A stretch of 64,000 bases of DNA from Flavobacteriales bacterium. Lineage in GTDB: Bacteria; Bacteroidota; Bacteroidia; Flavobacteriales_D; Sanyastnellaceae. Made by a program: the position numbers and the translations under genes. A model generated the notes under the pieces. It was not told the DNA's origin, searched no databases, and saw only the letters and a program-made list of their open reading frames with translations. The stretch spans positions 91,467 through 155,466 of the forward strand of contig JAQWTJ010000038.1 in assembly GCA_029242765.1 (NCBI GenBank). The letters are read 5' to 3'. Shown one piece after another: positions 9,314 to 18,282 of the stretch. Position 1 is the stretch's first letter. Every line of letters starts with the position of its first letter.

Positions 9314-9946
9314 CTAGATTTGATCGTAATGCGTTTGGGCGGAGGGGTAGCTGAAGTGCAGCAAGTTGCCGGCCAGATGAACGATTTCTCCATCCAATTC
9401 ATCAGAGAATATGAGTTGCTCGTGCAAATCACCTTCCCAATGTGCCAACCCTTTGCGCCACAAACGCACCTTCCGATCGGGGTACCAGCCGCTGTGCCAC
9501 ACCCACACGCCGCAATACTGCGTCAGCCTGTTCATTTTGGCACCGACCACTTCACGCTTTGTTGATAATCCATCTGTCGACTCCTGTTCGGGCAATCCAG
9601 ATAAAAAGCCGATGATAGAAGAAACAAGGGTGTCGGAGAGGACCTCGTCGGCGTCCACGCTCAGAATCCAATCCTCTTGAGCTTGCTCATTGGCCCAGTT
9701 CTTTGTGGCTGAGTAGCCTTCCCATTCCCGGAGGTACACACGAGCTCCCGCTTGTTCGGCAATTTTTCGCGTCCGGTCTGAGCTGTGGCTATCCACCACC
9801 ACAATGTCGCTGGATACGCGTCGCGCCGCCTCGATGCACGCCCCAATATTGTGAGCCTCGTTGCGGGTGATGATCACCACGGATAGCGGTGGCGCAGCAG
9901 AAAGCGCGTCGGCGACTGAAGAAATTTCGGGCACGGGAAGGGGCAA
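9314..9946 (-). CDS. Glycosyltransferase family 2 (WaaE/KdtX-like), ends at in-frame TAG 9314-9316; start uncertain (TTG 9946 or GTG 9934)
   Basis: PPLSVVIITRNEAHNIGACIEAARRVSSDIVVVDSHSSDRTRKIAEQAGARVYLREWEGYSATKNWANEQAQEDWILSVDADEVLS..YPDRKVRLWRKG. The ORF-track start at 10228 runs over purD and its promoter region, so it is too long. Confidence 0.8.
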   Translation of the reverse strand: MPLPVPEISSVADALSAAPPLSVVIITRNEAHNIGACIEAARRVSSDIVVVDSHSSDRTRKIAEQAGARVYLREWEGYSATKNWANEQAQEDWILSVDADEVLSDTLVSSIIGFLSGLPEQESTDGLSTKREVVGAKMNRLTQYCGVWVWHSGWYPDRKVRLWRKGLAHWEGDLHEQLIFSDELDGEIVHLAGNLLHFSYPSAQTHYDQI

Positions 9947-10006
9947 GCTGGGGCGAAAGTTAGTCGCTCGTTGAAAACACGCGCCCAACCGCACTGCAGA
10001 TGGGGT

Positions 10007-10014
10007 TAATTTTG
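10007..10014 (+). promoter_or_regulatory. Candidate Bacteroidota -7 element (TAATTTTG) upstream of purD
   Basis: Matches TAnnTTTG, 20 nt before the purD ATG; no well-spaced -33 TTG found. Confidence 0.4.
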
Positions 10015-10034
10015 ATCTAGAATTTGAACAAGGA

Positions 10035-11339
10035 ATGCGTGTTTTAGTACTTGGATCTGGGGGGCGTGAGCACGCGATGGCTTGGAAGCTGTCGCAGAGC
10101 TCGTTGTTGGACAAGATGTTTATTGCTCCGGGCAATGCCGGGACGGCGGCCTTTGGCGAGAATGTGGATTTGGACATCATGAACTTCCGCGCATTGGCGG
10201 ATTTCTGTGTAAAAGAACAGGTCGACATGCTGATCGTTGGCCCCGAGGCTCCGCTGGCAGCGGGGCTTGTGGACTATTTTAAGGCGGACGCTTCACTGGA
10301 AAAAATGGCCATCGTCGGCCCAAACAAGGAGGCGGCTCAACTTGAAAGCAGCAAGCGCTTTTCGAAAGAATTCATGGAGCGTCACCGCATTCCAACGGCC
10401 AAATACGTCAGTTTTTCTAAGGGTGAGATCCGCGCTGCTCAGGCCCACCTCGAGACATTGAGTGCACCCTATGTTATTAAAGCCAGCGGATTGGCTGCTG
10501 GGAAGGGGGTGATTATCACCGAGAGTTTGGCTGAGGCAAAAAAGGCCGTCAGCGATATGCTCAAGGGCGATTCTTTCGGTGGTGCAGGCAAAGAGGTGGT
10601 CATTGAGCAATTTTTGTCGGGGGTCGAAGTGAGTATGTTCATTTTGACCGACGGAAACTCATGGCGGATGCTGCCGTCCGCGATGGACTACAAGCGCATC
10701 GGCGACGATGACACCGGCTCCAACACGGGTGGTATGGGGGCGATCAGCCCGGTTCCTCATTTGACGGTGGAGTTTATGGAAAAGGTCAAGAATCAAGTGA
10801 TTATCCCAACCATTCGCGGTTTGGAACGCGACGGCATTGACTACTGCGGTTTTATTTTCTTCGGCCTGATGAAGGTGGCGGGCGACCCGTATGTAATCGA
10901 GTACAATGTTCGCATGGGCGACCCGGAAACCCAGGTGGTGTTGGCGCTGTTGGAGTCGGACTTGCTCCACTTGTTTGACGGGCTGACCTCAGGATTGCTG
11001 AGCGAGATGCATGTGGCCGTTAGTGATGAAGCAGCAGTGGGCGTGGTATTGGCTTCAGAGGGCTACCCTGGTGCATATGAAAAAGGGGTGACGTTTGATG
11101 CGCCATCACTTGAAGAGATTGGCGATGAAGCCATCCTGTTTCACGCAGGGACGAAGATGAAGGAGGGGGACTTGGACGGCTCTGTGGTCACCTCAGGCGG
11201 TCGCGTTGCCGCGTGTGTGGGGCTTGGAACCGATTTGGAAAAAGCGGTCGAACAGGCCTACGCGCTGGCGGACAAAGTTGAGTTTTCGGGCAAGACGCTC
11301 CGCTCGGACATTGGAAGGTTGGCCGTTCCGGTCAAATAA
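10035..11339 (+). CDS. purD: Phosphoribosylamine--glycine ligase
   Basis: MRVLVLGSGGREHAMAWKL..PGNAGTAAFGENVDL..SGLAAGKGVII..DYKRIGDDDTGSNTGGMGAISPVP..YNVRMGDPETQVVL. Confidence 0.97.
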   Translation: MRVLVLGSGGREHAMAWKLSQSSLLDKMFIAPGNAGTAAFGENVDLDIMNFRALADFCVKEQVDMLIVGPEAPLAAGLVDYFKADASLEKMAIVGPNKEAAQLESSKRFSKEFMERHRIPTAKYVSFSKGEIRAAQAHLETLSAPYVIKASGLAAGKGVIITESLAEAKKAVSDMLKGDSFGGAGKEVVIEQFLSGVEVSMFILTDGNSWRMLPSAMDYKRIGDDDTGSNTGGMGAISPVPHLTVEFMEKVKNQVIIPTIRGLERDGIDYCGFIFFGLMKVAGDPYVIEYNVRMGDPETQVVLALLESDLLHLFDGLTSGLLSEMHVAVSDEAAVGVVLASEGYPGAYEKGVTFDAPSLEEIGDEAILFHAGTKMKEGDLDGSVVTSGGRVAACVGLGTDLEKAVEQAYALADKVEFSGKTLRSDIGRLAVPVK

Positions 11340-11375
11340 TGCAGCCCAGAAAATTGAATTGGGGCGGGGGAGTGC

Positions 11376-11552
11376 TCAGGCGGTCTCCTTGTCGCGCTTC
11401 ATCGTGCGCAGCCAAACGACCAAACTAACCAGCGCAAGCACGACAACAGCAACATTGAACGGAGCGCTCATTGGCACCAAGATGAGTTCAAACGTCTCCT
11501 CCATAAACTTCCCAATGGGGTTGATAATTTCCTGCAGATTCATGACCTTCAT
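11376..11552 (-). CDS. Small single-TM protein, DUF6341-like (58 aa), not in the ORF track
   Basis: Reverse-strand ATG at 11552 to TGA at 11376: MKVMNLQEIINPIGKFMEETFELILVPMSAPFNVAVVVLALVSLVVWLRTMKRDKETA. Sits between purD and the DUF6427 gene, where a DUF6341 small membrane protein is commonly found in Flavobacteriales. Confidence 0.65.
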   Translation of the reverse strand: MKVMNLQEIINPIGKFMEETFELILVPMSAPFNVAVVVLALVSLVVWLRTMKRDKETA

Positions 11553-11587
11553 CGATTAATCGACTGCAAAAATAGGAAGAACAGCGG

Positions 11588-12493
11588 ATGTTAAGGACAC
11601 TTGAATCGAATCAACCTGTGGCGTGGTTGTTTGTGCCGCTGAGTTCAGCGCTTGCACTGGCTGTCTGGGCTGAAGTTGTAGGCAATTTTCCTTGGTCAAA
11701 AATTATCCCTTCGTGGCTGATTTTAATAGCTGCTGCGCGCGTGATTCACAGGACGCATTTTGCCTCGGGCATGACGGAACAACCGACCGCCTTGCCTTCG
11801 TTCACGGCGGCACTGGTCGGCACCGTCTTGCTGACTATGGAGGCGGATGTTGTTATGTTTTTAGGGCTTTTGTCGGCAGCATTTTCGATGCGCTTGGGGT
11901 TGATTGCCGGCGCGGCCACGCGCGGCCAAACGGGTTGGATGTTCGCCTCTGCATTTATGGCGGGCACTGCGGCCCTCTTTGACATCGGCTTCATATGGGG
12001 TTTGCCCGGATTGCTTTTAGGGATAGCGCTGATGGCGCGCCTTCGTCCGCCGGTGGTCATGGCGTGGATTGCTGGGGGGCTGGCCCCTTTCTGGGTTGCC
12101 GGAGCATTGTGGTGGCTTGAAAAGGGCGCAGGGGCAAGCCCCATGCTGGTGCATTCTTCCCAAAATCTTCCTGCTTATTATTTCAATGGACCCGTTTTTG
12201 TGGCCCTGGTATGGGCAGGATTTGGACTTCTTCTGCGTTTCAAAAACAGATTTCATTTGACGGCTGTTTCTCGGCGAGCGCAAATGCTTACGACGGTGTG
12301 GACGGTGGTCACATTTTCGGGCGCGGCCTTTGCTGAGCAGGGCGCGGCCGTGGCTTTTTGGTTCGTCTTGTTTGCAGCATGGAACATCCCGTCGGCGGTC
12401 CCTAGATCGCGGTTTTGGGGCCCGGCCATGGTTTACGCTCAAATTGTATTAACCATTCTTGCAACCTTGCTTCCCGTCCTTGCGTACGCGTGA
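11588..12493 (+). CDS. DUF6427 family polytopic membrane protein
   Basis: ~300-aa multi-TM protein downstream of purD and the small TM protein; MLRTLESNQPVAWLFVPLSSALALAVWAE. Confidence 0.7.
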   Translation: MLRTLESNQPVAWLFVPLSSALALAVWAEVVGNFPWSKIIPSWLILIAAARVIHRTHFASGMTEQPTALPSFTAALVGTVLLTMEADVVMFLGLLSAAFSMRLGLIAGAATRGQTGWMFASAFMAGTAALFDIGFIWGLPGLLLGIALMARLRPPVVMAWIAGGLAPFWVAGALWWLEKGAGASPMLVHSSQNLPAYYFNGPVFVALVWAGFGLLLRFKNRFHLTAVSRRAQMLTTVWTVVTFSGAAFAEQGAAVAFWFVLFAAWNIPSAVPRSRFWGPAMVYAQIVLTILATLLPVLAYA

Positions 12494-12495
12494 GC

Positions 12496-15045
12496 ATGTT
12501 TCATATCCGCCCTCGTTCTGCTTCCTTCTTAGCTCTCGCCCTTGCTTGGGGCTTGGCATTTTCTCCCGAATCAAGTTCTGCCCAAGACCTCGGCTCGTGG
12601 TATGCTTCAATCGACGGTGCGCTGATCTTTTCAAGCAATTCAGGATTGTGGAATGATGCAGCAACCTGGGACTGTGCTTGCATTCCCTTGGCTGAGGACT
12701 TGGTGGTGGTGTTGCCGGGCCACGCCGTGCAAATCGCCTCCGGCGCCTCTGCTGCTGCTGCCGGTCTATCTGTGGTGGAAGGCGGTGCAATTTCACTTGA
12801 GGGTCATCTGAGCGTCACAGGCGATGTGATCGTTGGTGGCGAGGCTGTTGCATCAGGCGAAGCCGTATTGACTTTTTCAGGGGATAGCCCCCACATGCTC
12901 AGCGGCGGTTCTTGGCAGAGTCTCAATCTCGAAGGCGAGGTGACCGTGGCTTCAGCGGTACAGGTCGCAGGTCACATCGAGCCGGGGACGGCAATTTTAC
13001 ACACGGGGGATTCACTCACATTATTGAACAATGCCGGCTTCGGTCCAATCCGAGGCCAAGTCAACGGTGCGGTCACGCGCTTATTTTCTGTTGTCAAGAC
13101 CTCGACTCATACCCAGCAAACGGGCCTCGGCCTCGCCTCAGTTGCAGGTGTAGAGCTCTTGAACCAGCTCCCAGACGTCTCGCTTCGCAATTGGGTGGAG
13201 GCGGCCACGGGCTACGTGCTCTTGCAGCCTGAGGACACGATTGCTGGACCTTTGGGCTTGATGTTCTCGGCCGACACCGGCACGTATGCGCTGGAAATCC
13301 AAGGCGATGTGCAGCCCAGTTTCTCGTACAGCGTCACCTACACGGAAGGCTTCTGGTCGGGCTTTCATCATGTGGCCAACCCCTTGACGGCCACCATCGA
13401 TTGGAACAGCCCAGCTGTCCAACGCGGCCCAGTCGCGGCGGCCACCTATGCTTGGTCTGACGAGCACAGCACCTACATGGCGCAAGTGGGCGGCTATGGT
13501 TTGTTTGGCCACAAAGGCCACTTCGCTCCGGGGGCTCCGTTTTGGGTGACAGCTTCTGAGCCGGGCACCATTGAATTCGGCGTGGAAGCCGCCATCACTC
13601 CAGGAACTAACCCTGCATCTGACCCAGCGACCGATGCTGCGGCCATCATGGGCCTGCAGATCGCCTCAGAGACGGCCACCGAACAAACCCTTGTGGTGAT
13701 GGGCGCCGGCAGTGACATCTTTGATAGCGAGGAGGACGCGGTGCTTAACGCGCTGTTTCGAGGCAAGAACTACTTGGATTTGTACACCCTGACCAGCGAC
13801 AGTGTCGAGACCATGGTGAACTTGATGGACGGCGCACCGGGAACGGTCGTACCCCTTTGGGTCAAGTCTTCCGAGGGCACCGCGCTCACGTTGACTTTGC
13901 CGGTCTTTGCTGCCGATCGCTGCATATTGATTGAGGACTTGGTCACCGGTCAAACTTTTGCTGCTGCGGATGATTTATCCTACGATTTTGTGTCGATGGC
14001 CTCAAGCGACACGCATCGTTTCAACTTGCATTTGGGTGCTGAAGTGTCGGCCACCATCCAGAGCACCTCCTGTTTAGCAGCTGCCGATGGCTCGCTCGTA
14101 GGCTCGCTCGTGGGCTCCAGCTCAGCAAGCTCTTGGGGTTTGATAGACGGCGTGGGCGAGAGTTTTGCGCCCGACAGCATCGCCGAAATTTCGGGCGAAG
14201 TGCTCGCCTACTACAGCGGCTTGTCAGCCAGCAATTACGCCTTGACGGTCGACCTAGCCGCAGGATGCCCTGTGTTGGCTTTAGAAGTTGACCTTGCATC
14301 GAGCGGCACACCGATTGCGGTCGAAACTGCGATTGACCACATCGGCTGCAACGACGCAACGGGCGGCGCCGAACTTTCCATTGAGGGCGCAGGGGTTCCT
14401 TTTGACGTATCGTGGTCCCACGGTGCAACCGGCACGTTGTTGAGCGTCGAACAAGGCGGTATATATAGCGCCATTGTCACGGACGCCGTCGGCTGCAGCG
14501 AGTTGGTAGAAATCGAAATATTTCAAGCGCCGCCAGTAGAAGCAGTCATTTACTTGGACACGGCCGTTGTCACGCTGTCTGGCGGAGAGGTTGACGTCCT
14601 CTTCGGCAACGCCACCTCGGGCGCGACAGATTACCATTGGGATTTCGGAGACGGAAACACGTCGACAGACCCGATCCCCTTGCACACCTATACAGCCGCC
14701 GACTATTACGTTGTGGCGCTCAACGCGTGGAATGACTTGTGTGCGGATACGTACCAAGCCGTGTTGACAGTGCAAGTGGGCAGTGCGGTTGATGATTTAT
14801 CCACGATAGAAAATGCCCACCGCATCGCTGAACTCACGCGTGGATCGGGCCTATGGATGGTGCACCACCCGGTTGCCGATATGGCTTTGGAGTTGTACGA
14901 TTTAACGGGTCGTTTGATGAACCGTTGGACGCTGCCTGCAGGTCAGGTGTTGAACCTTCGTGACAATCAAATGCCGCGAGTAGCCTTGTTGCGCGCGGTG
15001 GAAACCGGCTCGGGAAAAGCGCTCACGTGGAAATTGGCCCACTGA
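12496..15045 (+). CDS. Secreted protein with PKD domain and T9SS type A-like sorting domain
   Basis: Signal peptide MFHIRPRSASFLALALAWGLAFSPESSSAQ; SGLWNDAATWDCACIPLAEDLVVVLPGHAVQI; PKD: FGNATSGATDYHWDFGDGNTSTDPIPLHTYTAADYYVVALNAWN; C-term MALELYDLTGRLMNRWTLPAG. GTG at 12490 is an alternative start (GTGA overlap). Confidence 0.75.
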   Translation: MFHIRPRSASFLALALAWGLAFSPESSSAQDLGSWYASIDGALIFSSNSGLWNDAATWDCACIPLAEDLVVVLPGHAVQIASGASAAAAGLSVVEGGAISLEGHLSVTGDVIVGGEAVASGEAVLTFSGDSPHMLSGGSWQSLNLEGEVTVASAVQVAGHIEPGTAILHTGDSLTLLNNAGFGPIRGQVNGAVTRLFSVVKTSTHTQQTGLGLASVAGVELLNQLPDVSLRNWVEAATGYVLLQPEDTIAGPLGLMFSADTGTYALEIQGDVQPSFSYSVTYTEGFWSGFHHVANPLTATIDWNSPAVQRGPVAAATYAWSDEHSTYMAQVGGYGLFGHKGHFAPGAPFWVTASEPGTIEFGVEAAITPGTNPASDPATDAAAIMGLQIASETATEQTLVVMGAGSDIFDSEEDAVLNALFRGKNYLDLYTLTSDSVETMVNLMDGAPGTVVPLWVKSSEGTALTLTLPVFAADRCILIEDLVTGQTFAAADDLSYDFVSMASSDTHRFNLHLGAEVSATIQSTSCLAAADGSLVGSLVGSSSASSWGLIDGVGESFAPDSIAEISGEVLAYYSGLSASNYALTVDLAAGCPVLALEVDLASSGTPIAVETAIDHIGCNDATGGAELSIEGAGVPFDVSWSHGATGTLLSVEQGGIYSAIVTDAVGCSELVEIEIFQAPPVEAVIYLDTAVVTLSGGEVDVLFGNATSGATDYHWDFGDGNTSTDPIPLHTYTAADYYVVALNAWNDLCADTYQAVLTVQVGSAVDDLSTIENAHRIAELTRGSGLWMVHHPVADMALELYDLTGRLMNRWTLPAGQVLNLRDNQMPRVALLRAVETGSGKALTWKLAH

Positions 15046-15081
15046 CGAAATTCTGAAGGAATTGATGGCGACCTTTGCCGG

Positions 15082-15771
15082 GTGAAAGTAGGCGTCATCA
15101 CCTTCCCCGGGTCCAACTGTGACCACGACATGGAATACGCTCTCGGCACGGAACTCGGATTCCATGTTGAGCGGCTCTGGCATAAAGAACGAGACCTGAA
15201 AGGGGCCGATTTGGTCATCTTGCCGGGAGGATTCAGTTATGGAGATTATCTGCGAAGCGGTGCGATAGCGCGCTTTTCGCCCATTATGGAAGAGGTGGTT
15301 GCGCACGCGGGCCGCGGCGGTCTGGTGCTGGGTGTTTGCAACGGATTTCAAGTCTTGTGCGAGGCGGGTTTGCTGCCCGGAACGCTCGGACACAACGATC
15401 AGCGGCGCTTTGTTTGCCGCAACGTGCTGCTTCAGCCCGTGTCGCGCAAAGCGATTATGACGGCCGACCTCGACCCGGCGCGTCCTTTGTGCATCCCCGT
15501 CGCCCACGGCGAGGGCAATTATTTCATTGATGAAGACGGCCTTGACGAGCTGCACGACGGCGATCAAATCCTGTTCCGTTACTGTGGCCCTGAAGGTGAA
15601 CTCTCCGACGAATTCAACCCGAACGGCTCCCTTGAGGACATCGCCGGCGTGTGCAACAACGCGGGCAACGTCTTCGGTATGATGCCCCACCCGGAGCGCG
15701 CTGCCAGTGAGACACTAGGAAACACAGATGGTCGTTCTATGCTCACTGCATTGGCCGGAATTACGGCCTGA
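15082..15771 (+). CDS. purQ: Phosphoribosylformylglycinamidine synthase subunit PurQ (class I glutamine amidotransferase); GTG start
   Basis: KVGVITFPGSNCDHDMEYAL..LPGGFSYGDYLRSGAIARFSPIM..LGVCNGFQVLCEAGLLPG..MMPHPERA. Confidence 0.95.
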   Translation: MKVGVITFPGSNCDHDMEYALGTELGFHVERLWHKERDLKGADLVILPGGFSYGDYLRSGAIARFSPIMEEVVAHAGRGGLVLGVCNGFQVLCEAGLLPGTLGHNDQRRFVCRNVLLQPVSRKAIMTADLDPARPLCIPVAHGEGNYFIDEDGLDELHDGDQILFRYCGPEGELSDEFNPNGSLEDIAGVCNNAGNVFGMMPHPERAASETLGNTDGRSMLTALAGITA

Positions 15772-15790
15772 AGCGGGAGATGAACAGGCC

Positions 15791-17746
15791 ATGAGCGACG
15801 CAGAGCACACGAATCCCACCTCCTTCGAGGCTGGACCCAATCTTCGAAAGATCGAAGTGCCGGAAGATTTGCGTCAAGCTTTTAAGGTCGAGCAGCTGCC
15901 CACTGTTTGTGACGAACTCAGGCAATTCATCATCGATGTCGTCTCTGAAAAGGGCGGCCATTTCGGCGCGTCCTTAGGCGTTGTTGAGTTGACTGTGGCG
16001 CTGCACTATGTCTTCAATACGCCTGACGACCCCATCGTTTGGGATGTTGGACACCAAGCCTACGGCCATAAAATTTTGACGGGTCGCCGCGACAGGTTTC
16101 ATACCAACCGCATCCACGGCGGCATCAGCGGATTCCCCAACCGAAGTGAAAGCGAGCACGATGCTTTCGGCGTGGGGCACAGTTCCACGAGCATCTCTGC
16201 TGCCCTGGGGATGGCCGTTGCTTCGAAGCTAAAAGGGGAGAAGTCGCAGGCTATTGCGGTGATAGGTGACGGTGCAATGACGGGCGGATTGGCCTTTGAA
16301 GGGCTGAATCAAGGGGGTATTCTAGACACGAATTTGCTGGTTGTCCTCAACGACAACTGCATGTCCATTGACCCCAATGTCGGGGCACTCAAGGAATATT
16401 TAACGGACATCACCACTTCGCCGACCTACAATAAGGTGAAGGACGAGGTGTGGCATCTGCTGGGCAAGATTTCCAAGTTTGGCCCCAATGCGCAGGCGAT
16501 TGCCACCAAGGTGGCCGACGCTGTGAAGGGCTCGCTGCTGAGCCAGAGCAATCTGTTTGAGGCCTTGAATTTTCGCTATTTCGGGCCGGTGGACGGTCAT
16601 GATGTGGTTTTTCTTGAGCAGGTGTTGCGCGATTTGAAGGATATTCCCGGGCCTAAAATTCTGCATTGCGTCACGAAAAAGGGCAAGGGTTACGCTCCGG
16701 CCGAGGCGGGGTCACCAACCCAGTGGCACGCACCGGGGCTCTTCAACAAGGACACCGGCGAGCTCATCAAGGTCGGCCGTAAGGATGCGCACCCGCCCAA
16801 GTTCCAAGACGTATTCGGCGAGACGCTGGTGGAACTCGCCGAGGGGGACGATAGAATAGTCGGCGTCACGCCCGCTATGCCCACGGGCTGTTCGATGAAA
16901 ATTATGATGGAGGCGATGCCTGATCGCGCCTTCGATGTGGGCATCGCTGAGCAGCACGCGGTCACTTTTTCTGCGGGCATGGCGACTCGCGGTTTGGTTC
17001 CGTTTTGCAATATCTACAGCTCATTTATGCAACGGGCCTATGACCAATTGATCCACGATGTCGCCCTGCAAAACCTCCATGTGGTGTTTTGCTTGGACCG
17101 CGGTGGGCTTGTCGGGGCGGACGGGGCAACGCACCATGGTGCGTACGATTTGGCCTTTATGCGCTGCATTCCGAACATGACGGTGTGCTCGCCGATGGAT
17201 GAGGAGCAGTTGCGCAATTTGATGTTTACTGGTGTTTCAGGTCAATCGGGCCCCTTCACCATTCGTTATCCTCGTGGGCAAGGGGTGATGACCGATTGGC
17301 GTCGGCCCCTGAAGAAGATTAAGGTGGGCACAGGTCGCCGTGTATGTGCTGGAGACGACGTGGCCATCTTAACCATCGGACCCGTGGGCCACACGGCCGC
17401 CAAGGCGGTTGAACAACTGGCCGATGCGGGTGTTTCAGCAGCCTTGTACGATCTCCGCTTTGTCAAGCCCCTTGATGAGACGCTCTTGCACGAGGTGTTC
17501 GGTAAATTTGACAAGGTGGTTACTGTTGAGGACGGATGCATGCAAGGTGGAATGGGCAGCGCTGTGCTGGAATTTATGGCAGCCCAAGGCTATGCTGCGC
17601 AGGTGTGCATTTTAGGCATCCCTGACCAATTCATTGAGCACGGAACCCAAGCTGATCTCTATGCCGAGTGCGGCTTCGCCCTTGTCGACATTGTGGAGGC
17701 TGTACAGAAACTATGTGGGGGCCGCAAGGCTATTAAAGCGGGCTGA
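15791..17746 (+). CDS. dxs: 1-deoxy-D-xylulose-5-phosphate synthase
   Basis: VSEKGGHFGASLGVVELTVALHYVFNTPDDPIVWDVGHQAYGHKILTGRRD..GISGFPNRSESEHDAFGVGHSSTSISAALGMA..VIGDGAMTGGLAFEGLN..GIAEQHAVTFSAGMA. Confidence 0.96.
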   Translation: MSDAEHTNPTSFEAGPNLRKIEVPEDLRQAFKVEQLPTVCDELRQFIIDVVSEKGGHFGASLGVVELTVALHYVFNTPDDPIVWDVGHQAYGHKILTGRRDRFHTNRIHGGISGFPNRSESEHDAFGVGHSSTSISAALGMAVASKLKGEKSQAIAVIGDGAMTGGLAFEGLNQGGILDTNLLVVLNDNCMSIDPNVGALKEYLTDITTSPTYNKVKDEVWHLLGKISKFGPNAQAIATKVADAVKGSLLSQSNLFEALNFRYFGPVDGHDVVFLEQVLRDLKDIPGPKILHCVTKKGKGYAPAEAGSPTQWHAPGLFNKDTGELIKVGRKDAHPPKFQDVFGETLVELAEGDDRIVGVTPAMPTGCSMKIMMEAMPDRAFDVGIAEQHAVTFSAGMATRGLVPFCNIYSSFMQRAYDQLIHDVALQNLHVVFCLDRGGLVGADGATHHGAYDLAFMRCIPNMTVCSPMDEEQLRNLMFTGVSGQSGPFTIRYPRGQGVMTDWRRPLKKIKVGTGRRVCAGDDVAILTIGPVGHTAAKAVEQLADAGVSAALYDLRFVKPLDETLLHEVFGKFDKVVTVEDGCMQGGMGSAVLEFMAAQGYAAQVCILGIPDQFIEHGTQADLYAECGFALVDIVEAVQKLCGGRKAIKAG

Positions 17747-17760
17747 TTCCCGCAAATAAG

Positions 17761-18267
17761 ATGGACGAGCTGATCAATCGTGTGGAACAAAGTGGGCTGG
17801 TGCAGCTGGATTTGTCGCGCCTTGCTGCAGCCATCCCGCAGGCTGACTTGGACCTTGCGCCGGTGTTGTGGCAAGGGCTTGCACTTCGGGAAAAGGAATA
17901 CCGGGCCTGGCTCAAAGAACTGGACCTCGCGTCCTTTGATGGCTGCGCTGTCGCGCTGCACTGCTCGGCCGAGGCCACCATCCCCGCGTGGGCCTGGATG
18001 CTCGCTACCGCCGCGCTCTCACCGGTCGCCCACTCCGTGCACGGCTGTGCACCTCAAGATCTGGGTGGCCTGCTTCTGCTGAGCATCGTCGAAAAGCTCG
18101 ATCTCGAAATCTATCGCGATGCCCGGGTGGTCGTCAAGGGCTGCGGCCCTCACACCGGCCCCGCACCTCTGATGCGCCTGATTGAGCGCCTGCGCCCCGT
18201 TGTGAAGTCCTTGATGTTTGGGGAGCCTTGCAGCACCGTCCCGATTTACAAGCGCCCCCGCAGCTGA
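17761..18267 (+). CDS. DUF2480 family protein
   Basis: INRVEQSGLVQLDLSRL..GLALREKEYRAWLKELDLASFDGCAVALHCSAEATIPAWAWML..VVVKGCG..LRPVVKSLMFGEPCSTVPIYKR. Confidence 0.85.
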   Translation: MDELINRVEQSGLVQLDLSRLAAAIPQADLDLAPVLWQGLALREKEYRAWLKELDLASFDGCAVALHCSAEATIPAWAWMLATAALSPVAHSVHGCAPQDLGGLLLLSIVEKLDLEIYRDARVVVKGCGPHTGPAPLMRLIERLRPVVKSLMFGEPCSTVPIYKRPRS

Positions 18268-18282
18268 GAGCGTCAACCCTCG

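Noticed and set aside
9947-10228. ORF-track N-terminal extension of the GT2 gene (MSTCSFTQKSANARK...)
   Set aside because: It overlaps purD coding sequence and its promoter antisense; GT2 homology begins only at PPLSVVIITRNE, so the start is near 9934-9946.
14902-15690. 262-aa reverse-strand ORF over purQ
   Set aside because: Antisense to clear PurQ and the 3' end of the T9SS-type gene.
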